Assembly: GCA_963969595.1 (NCBI GenBank)
Contig: OZ018408.1
Span: 10,165,823-10,229,822, forward strand
Length of the DNA stretch: 64,000 bases
DNA from: Neckera pumila
Taxonomy: Eukaryota > Streptophyta > Bryopsida > Hypnales > Neckeraceae
Reading direction: 5' to 3'
The translations under genes and the position numbers were made by a program. Shown here piece after piece: positions 57,657 through 64,000 of this stretch (position 1 is its first letter; every line of letters begins with the position of its first letter). The notes under the pieces are model-generated. The model made no database searches, had not been told where the DNA came from, and saw nothing but the letters and a program-made list of their open reading frames with translations.

Positions 57657-58404
57657 TTAACCCCTAAAGGACGAAACACCATTTTTTGGCAACATAGCGA
57701 TTTTGGGCAGCTCATTACAAATGGAGTTTTTATTTTTCTTCTTTGAAAATTTTACACAACATGTGCCCAAGGAGTAGCTTTAAGGACCAATAATTTTCAT
57801 AGCTTTTGACTATACGGTTAAAAAGTTATTGCATGATATGTGATTTTCAGTGGTCGGCGGGCAGCCCGGGCAGCTCAAAAAACTTCTTTAAAAATGACTT
57901 GAAAAAAAAATAAAAATCTGAAATTGGTTCTTTAGATTTATCTAGAAGTGTGAAGCTTTGAATCATTCAATTTGGATCTATGAGTCAAAAGTTATGAGGA
58001 TTTTAAGTTTGTGGGTAGGTATGGTTTTGAAAGACTCCATACCTACCCACAAACTTAAAATCCTCATAACTTTTGACTCATAGATCCAAATTGAATGATT
58101 TAAAGCTTCACACTTCTAGATAAATCTAAAGAACCAATTTCAGATTTTTATTTTTTTTTCAAGTCATTCTTAAAGAAGTTTTTTGAGCTGCCCAGGCTGC
58201 CCGCCGACCAATGAAAATCACATATCATGCAATAACTTTTTAACAATATAGTCAAAAGCTATGAAAATTGTTGGGCCTTAAAGCTACTCCTTGGGCACAT
58301 GTTGTGTAAAATTTTCAAAGAAGAAAAATAAAAACTCCATTCATAGTGAGCTGCCCAAAATTGCTATGTTGCCAAAAAAAGGTGTTTCGTCCTTTAGGGG
58401 TTAA
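57657..58404. mobile_element. 748-bp foldback element bounded by TTAA, two 368-bp arms
   Basis: Left arm 57657-58024 and right arm 58037-58404 are near-perfect inverted copies around a 12-base loop (TTTTGAAAGACT). Both ends read TTAACCCCTAAAGGACGAAA inward. Both arms are B-end sequence of the TTAA family (GGCAACATAGCGATTTTGG, CCAAGGAGTAGCTTTAA, CATGATATGTGATTTTCA). Non-coding; a transcript through it would form one long double-stranded RNA. Confidence 0.9.
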
Positions 58405-58801
58405 CCCTTAAACAACATGCTAAATTTCCAGGACTTGATATGAGAAAATTATGACAAAAAAGTATTTTTGCATTTTTTTTGGGAATGTTCAAGTTTGGTA
58501 CCAAATCGGGTACCAGATTCCTTTCTACAATGAATATGACTTGCTAAGCACCACATTTACATAACATTTATTAGCCTTTAGAGAGGCTATCTTTCCCTCT
58601 CTGGAGTCCTCATCCACAAAATTCATCCTTACATATTTAATGTAAATTTGAGTACCAGAATAGTGCCAATACATTAAGATATGTTCCATTTTCTTTTGTT
58701 AAGTTTATGACTAGACATACAAATCAACCAATGTTTCTAAAAAAAGATGTTGGCAAAAGATCCAATGTGTAATGCATTACAACAATTTGCAATGAATAAC
58801 A

Positions 58802-59437
58802 TATTTTGGGTTTTCAAGTGAAGAAACAACTTTATATAAACCCATTGGGTGGTAGGAGGTAGAACAACCCACGTGGGATAAATAAATTAGAGTTTGTAGT
58901 TTCTCAAGCACATAGTTAAGTCAAAAACAAAGAATTGTGTTAAAAGTAGAACTTTAGACCTCATTTATGCATAGTAGAATAATTTTTCTCAAAACGCTTT
59001 GAACTAAAAAAAGTTGGTAAACAAAGATAAGTTTCACCTCCTAAAATCCGTTTAGCATTTTGAATCTCCAATCAAAAGTTATGAATAAATTTGAGAGAGG
59101 ATTTTTTTAAAGTGTTAAAGAAAAGGTTCATTCCAATCCCTCTCTCAAATTTGTTCATAACTTTTGATTGAAGATTCAAAATGCTAAACGGATTTTAGGA
59201 GGTGAAACTTATCTTTGTTTACCAACTTTTTTTAGTTCAAAGCGTTTTGAGAAAAATTATTCTACTATGCAGAAATGAGGTCTGAATTCTACTTTTAACA
59301 CATCTCTTTGTTTTTGAGTTAACTATGTGCTTGAGAACTACAAATTCTAGTTTATTTATCCTACATGGGTTGTTCTACCTATTACCACCCCATGGATATA
59401 TGAAGAACTTCTCTTGTCACTTAAAAATACAAAACAC
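58802..59437. repeat. Second long inverted repeat, arms about 300 bp
   Basis: Left arm about 58802-59100 and right arm about 59139-59437, with a 38-base loop. Well-matched blocks include AAACGCTTTGAACTAAAAAA, AAGTTTCACCTCCTAAAATC and CAATCAAAAGTTATGAA. The ends are worn. This is unrelated in sequence to the neighbouring TTAA hairpin. Confidence 0.85.
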
Positions 59438-59875
59438 AAATGACAATTACATCAAAGTGATGTAACTCAAGCATTGAGATAATATATCTCTATAAATTAA
59501 TTGCCATTTTGAATAAGTTTGCTACTTTATTTACGGTTTTATTCAAAGTCCTTAATTTTTCATTGACTCCAATGTGTAGCTGCAACCTTGTAACTAACCC
59601 AGGAATCCAGCTGAGTTTTGACAAATTTTGCCAAGTGTCTATGTAGTTACTGATTTGGTGTGTAATACACCACACCATTTCATCCTTTGGATGAAATGAT
59701 GTGGTATATTCCACATCATTCCATTTGGGGAAGGCAGTACCAGTGATTGCTACCAAATGTAATGTAGGCTGCAAAGTCAAACGACTATTCAATCTTTGGA
59801 TATGCATGTCATGGTCAAATAAAGTTTAGGCAAGCAACAAGGTTGTGCCCCGCAAGTAGATTTTTTATTCTCCCT

Positions 59876-60797
59876 TAACCCCTAAACGTCGGAGACTATG
59901 TTTTCACCAAAAACACTCTGGAACTGCCATTTCTAATCAAGTACCAAGTTTTAGAAAAAACATTTTTGAATACATGTAACCATAGGATCTTGTAGTAAAC
60001 TAGCTTGTGAAGATGTGGAAAAAATTTCAAAATTGTCCACCATGTAGATTGCAAGATATTTGTGTTTGAATTTAGAAAAATCATGTTTTTATCCTTGTGA
60101 AAAATCGGGCAACTACACTTTACAAGGTCACATTTGTTTGAAATGTCCAAAATGGTGGTTATTCTTTAAATTAATTTTTGAAGTCAAGTTGGCTATAAGC
60201 TTGAAAATTTTCAGATCACTTGAAATTGTACAACATATAGGAAAAAAATAGTAAGTAGAAAAAGTAGAAAATGATTCAAAACACTAAATTGCTAAGAATT
60301 TAATTATAGAATTGAACATTTTCAATTCTAAAGGTTTTGATGTTGTAAAAAATAATCTACAGCCAATGGTCTTATTTTTTTTTCAAAAATATTGAAAATT
60401 GAGTTAATTAAAGGACTTCAATGTTTATTTTAGAGTAGAGATTCCGTAACTACCTGCAAACTAAAACTCCTCATAATTTTCATCTCATTAATCAAAATGG
60501 AATGAATCAAAGTTTTTCATGTACATATAAATCTAAAGAACCAATTTCAAATTTTTTCTTAAAAGTGATTTTTTAAGAATTTTTTTAGCTGCCTGCCGAG
60601 CATTGAAAATCACATATCATACAATAACTTTTTAACCATGCAGTTAAAAGTTAAGAAAATTGTTGGACCTTAAAGCTAATCTTTGGGAAAATATTTTGTG
60701 AAAATTTCAAAGAAAAAAAATAAAACTCCATTCATAGTGAACTACCCAAAATCGCTATGTTGCCAAGAAAAACGGTGTTTAGGCATTTAGGAGTTAA
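59876..60797 (+). mobile_element. Complete TTAA-family element with A and B ends
   Basis: The left end TTAACCCCTAAACGTC (A type, with GACTATGTTTTCACCAA) and the right end, reading TTAACTCCTAAATGCC on the other strand (B type, with GGCAACATAGCGATTTTGG), enclose 922 bp. It is the best-preserved two-ended copy in the window. No coding frame. TTAA plus a C-rich end resembles piggyBac-type elements. Confidence 0.7.
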
Positions 60798-60845
60798 TCC
60801 TTAGAGGACCAACATGCATCTTTTGGCTATAGAAATTTTGGACAA

Positions 60846-61288
60846 GTAAGGTAAACCAGTCCATTGTGGTAGGATGACCCATAGTGAACACCTAATGACC
60901 ACATGACAATTTTTTGGCCACAATCAATGTCTAATCTGACACCAATGGAGTGATTAGTGACCTCATTAGGAACACCTGCTTTTTCAATGTAAATCATTAT
61001 AGGAAGTGACTTTTCATAGCCTTCTACATTAGAAATTATTGTGACTACTTCAGGTGATTAAGAAGAGCATATTGGATACAAATTTGTTGGTTATGAATAG
61101 TCTATTGACTCTTTTGGCCAGATCACTTCAAAAATCCGTAACAAATTTATAATTTGTTTGAAAAATATAATTTCAATTGCTCTTACTATTTTTCACACTT
61201 GTCTTCATGTGGGAAAAAATTTGAAATTCTCAACAATGGCATGAAGGACAACTCCAGATTTTGACTACAATGGACTGGTTTACCTTAC
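60846..61288. mobile_element. 443-bp inverted-repeat element nested in the TTAA element
   Basis: Ends GTAAGGTAAACCAGTCCATT and AATGGACTGGTTTACCTTAC are inverted repeats of 25 bp with one mismatch (the interior continues GTGGT versus ACTAC). Non-coding. A diverged relative is at 13388-13819. Confidence 0.75.
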
Positions 61289-61904
61289 ATGTGACTAGAG
61301 ATTTCTATATTTTCAATCCAAATTTTAATAGAAGGTGGGGGGCAAGGAATATCTTTCATACGAACTAAGTTTCACGACATTTGAAAATACAAGTCAAAGC
61401 TATGGCCTAATATATTACTAACTTGGCAATACAGGCAGATTAGAAAAAATCACTTTTTACAAAAACAAAAATTTGAAATTCGTTTACTATACTTATATAA
61501 ATATGGAAAGCTTTGAATCATTCCATTTTGATCAATGAATCAAAAGTTATGAGGCTTTTTGTTTGCGGGCAATTATGGATTTTCTACGCTAAAACAAACT
61601 TTGTCGTCCTTTATCTTACTCAATTTTCAATATTCTTTGAAAAAAATAAACCCATAGGATGAAGATTGTTAATTACAATATAGCAACCATTGGGATTGAC
61701 ATTTTTCAATTCCATAATTAAATTCTTAACAATTTAGTATTTTGAGTCATTCTCCACTACTGTCTATTTACTATTATTTTTGCATATGTTGTACAATTCG
61801 AAATGATGTGAAAATTTTCAAGCATATGGTCATCTTGTGTAGAGAAATCAATCCAAAGAAGAACCACCCTTTTGGACATTTTTCATAGAAAAGTGAGATT
61901 GTGA

Positions 61905-62153
61905 CATTAAATGACATTTGAGGCATCTAGAAGACTGCGAGTTATCTTGCGTTCTTAGACTACGGGAACGCAAGATAACTACTAGATGATGTAGTTGCGA
62001 CTATGCCACGTCATTTTTTTTAAAAAAAACTGCTTAAAATGATATTTGGAAAAAAATAAAAAAATAAAAAATTTGACAGCCCATACCAGCTGTTCACAGA
62101 ATTGGGCCAAATTTGGAAACAGGCTTGCAACGGTCTTCTAATGCCCTCTAATG
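61905..62153 (-). mobile_element. 249-bp miniature element with internal hairpin, copy 2
   Basis: The ends CATTAAATGACATTTGAGGC and CTTCTAATGCCCTCTAATG match those of copy 1 at 13820. The internal stem AGTTATCTTGCGTTC / GAACGCAAGATAACT (about 61940-61980) is perfect over 15 bp. Inserted in the TTAA-family element. Confidence 0.7.
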
Positions 62154-62411
62154 TCATCTAATGAATGCAGCTGCCCTTTCTTTTTGCAGGGCCAAGAAAA
62201 TGATTTTAATGAATTTGAATGCTTATGTCTTGCAATCTACAGGGTGGAAATTTTTCTGAAATTTTTACCACATGTACTCAAATCAGCATACTACAAGATC
62301 CTATGGATTCATCTATCAAATTTTTTTTTTCAAAACTTCGGTACTTGTTCCAAAAGTGACAGTTTTTGAGCATTTTTAGTGAAAATATAGTCATGGAACT
62401 TTAGGGGTTAA

Positions 62412-64000
62412 GCTACAAACGCCAATTCAGGATTGAGACGTCATTTTCTACTAGTAGCACATTGCTTCAATCTAAAATGAAAGAGCTTAGCAAGTATATA
62501 AGAAGACAATTGACAAGAAATCAAATCAACTATCAAATGATTTGCAAGGTTCCTAACAAATTAATTTGATAGTTCCAAGAACATTTAAAAAATATTTTTA
62601 CATAATTTATAAGGAGATCTTTTTATTTATAAGGTATCATACAAAGGCCTCCTTCTAATATATAAGATTGCTTTAGTACAATCATTGGAACCAGTGTTTT
62701 TATTAGGTGATAAAAAGACTAAAAGCACCAAAAAATTATCTCATGTACGGCTGCACTAAGCCTTTGGAAAAATGTGGAGATAAAAAACTCAAAAAGACAG
62801 ATCCAGATCTTTGATGATAACCTTGTGGCCATTGCCCCCACAATGACTCTTGGAATATGCGACCTTGTAGCCACCTGTACAATGGGTGATTCAACAACTT
62901 TTCATTTAGCGTCGCCTAAATTACATCAAAGTTGGTAAGTTTAGTAGAGTTTGTAGCCGCATGCACGCCAATGCATGTGTTACTTCTTGTAGTCATGTCC
63001 TTTGATGCTCAAAATCTCACACATGATACCAAAGGCATTCAAAAATTTCATGCAAGAACTCAGTCGCACTCACATAGCCACCTCTGTCTCATCAGTCATG
63101 ACTCCATGTAACTTAATGGACGGACGGACGAGGATGTGAGAAGGATTTTTTTAGGCAATTAGATGGCAATCGCAATCTTTGAGAATTGTGGCAATTTCAA
63201 TTTGATGTTGCCATGTAATAAAAAAACAGGATTGTCTACTTATGAGTTGCAATCTTCCTAATTCATTTTGCACCACTCTTCAAAACTTCATCGTCTTATT
63301 TTGCACTGAGCTGAAATTGCTAGAGATGTTTTCTCAGGTTTTGTTTTGGTGCCATATTACTCACACTAATTCTTAACTTGGAGACAAATTTTGCACCCAA
63401 AAAAAATTCTAAGGTTCCTAACCTCAACCACTTACTTCTCACCTAGAGCACAAATCCAAATTTCTTCAAATTAAAAAGAAAATCATTGATTGGAACTAAA
63501 AGAAGTCCCCACTATGAATTTTTAATGTTATTGGAAAATCCTAAAATCATATAACCATAATTTTTAGCTTTAATTTATAGTTTTGTTCACCAAAAACTAT
63601 AGATTACATTTGTATACATTTTATCAATCTTGATTATAAAGGTTGTCTTTCAAGTGAGATGTCTCTCTATAATGTTAAAATTTGTAGCTAGGGTGTTTAC
63701 AGTATAAGTAGGGTATTTGTGGTTGCTATGGATTCATTTCCATGATAGATGAATAGAATAAGAATCTTGTGACAATCTATAGGAAATACTATCCTTGACT
63801 AAAGTATTGAGATGGATATTATAATTTCTTCAATTTGAATATAATTTTTTATGACCTAGTTGACATTTGTAGTTCTATTAGATGGAATTTTTTCTCAACC
63901 AAATTGATCCTGGTTTTAATATAATTAATATTGTTTAATAACAACAAATAAAAGATATGATATTGTTAAAAGTCTTTCATACATTAAGGAGTGATAGTAA
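62412..64000. other. AT-rich gene-free end of the window
   Basis: No supported gene. Weak hints of decayed coding sequence at about 62900-63130, with no motif. Confidence 0.4.

Larger units (their letters stand above)
60794..62411 (-). mobile_element. TTAA-family element carrying two nested insertions
   Basis: The B end at 60794 (TTAATCCTTAGAGGACC, CTTTTGGCTATAG) and the A end at 62411 (TTAACCCCTAAAGTTCC on the other strand, then GACTATATTTTCACTAA) flank collinear family sequence. It is interrupted at 60846-61288 and at 61905-62153; without these it would be about 930 bp. It shares its TTAA (60794-60797) with the element to the left. Confidence 0.65.

Noticed and set aside
1..64000. CRISPR arrays, bacterial operons, organelle genes
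   Set aside because: None seen. Spliced genes, plant transposons and a nuclear-type tRNA point to nuclear plant DNA.

Overview
The window looks like nuclear DNA of a land plant. It carries spliced genes with GT-AG introns, the separate plant-type beta subunit of ATP-citrate lyase, a plant peptidyl-serine galactosyltransferase, a plant AP2/ERF transcription factor, a eukaryotic tRNA, and abundant AT-rich transposon debris (Mutator, hAT, Stowaway and CACTA types). I cannot name the species. The transposase families and the moderate intron sizes would fit a non-flowering plant (bryophyte, lycophyte or fern), but that is inference.

Layout. Positions 1-10475 form a transposon-like block with three plus-strand genes: a MULE transposase with a SWIM finger (5' cut by the window), a coiled-coil/RING protein interrupted by in-frame stops, and an unrecognised protein. 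A five-exon minus-strand gene faces them and resembles a divergent transposase; it has two in-frame UAG codons. Positions 10.5-23 kb are gene-poor AT-rich sequence holding tandem repeats, several small inverted-repeat elements, and members of a family that begins and ends with TTAA-CCCCTAAA. ACLB (14 exons, 610 aa) lies at 24461-29700. A small, unnamed minus-strand gene lies at 32585-32945. A SERGT1-like gene (8 exons, 830 aa, internally duplicated) lies at 33649-39460, followed by tRNA-Thr(UGU) at 39841. Positions 40-48 kb hold a decayed hAT-like gene with a CACTA-type miniature element inside it, and tandem repeats. A two-exon ERF factor lies at 51155-53977 on the minus strand. From 55.7 kb to the end there are no genes, but there are two very long hairpins and a nest of mutually inserted miniature elements at 59.9-62.4 kb.

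The host genes show no functional link to each other. ACLB makes cytosolic acetyl-CoA, SERGT1 glycosylates extensin-type proteins in the secretory pathway, and the ERF is a transcription factor. The most unusual material is the multi-gene transposon block at the left edge and the TTAA-bounded hairpin family at the right edge. Exon boundaries were assigned by eye from reading-frame continuity, splice consensus and remembered family conservation, without alignment software.
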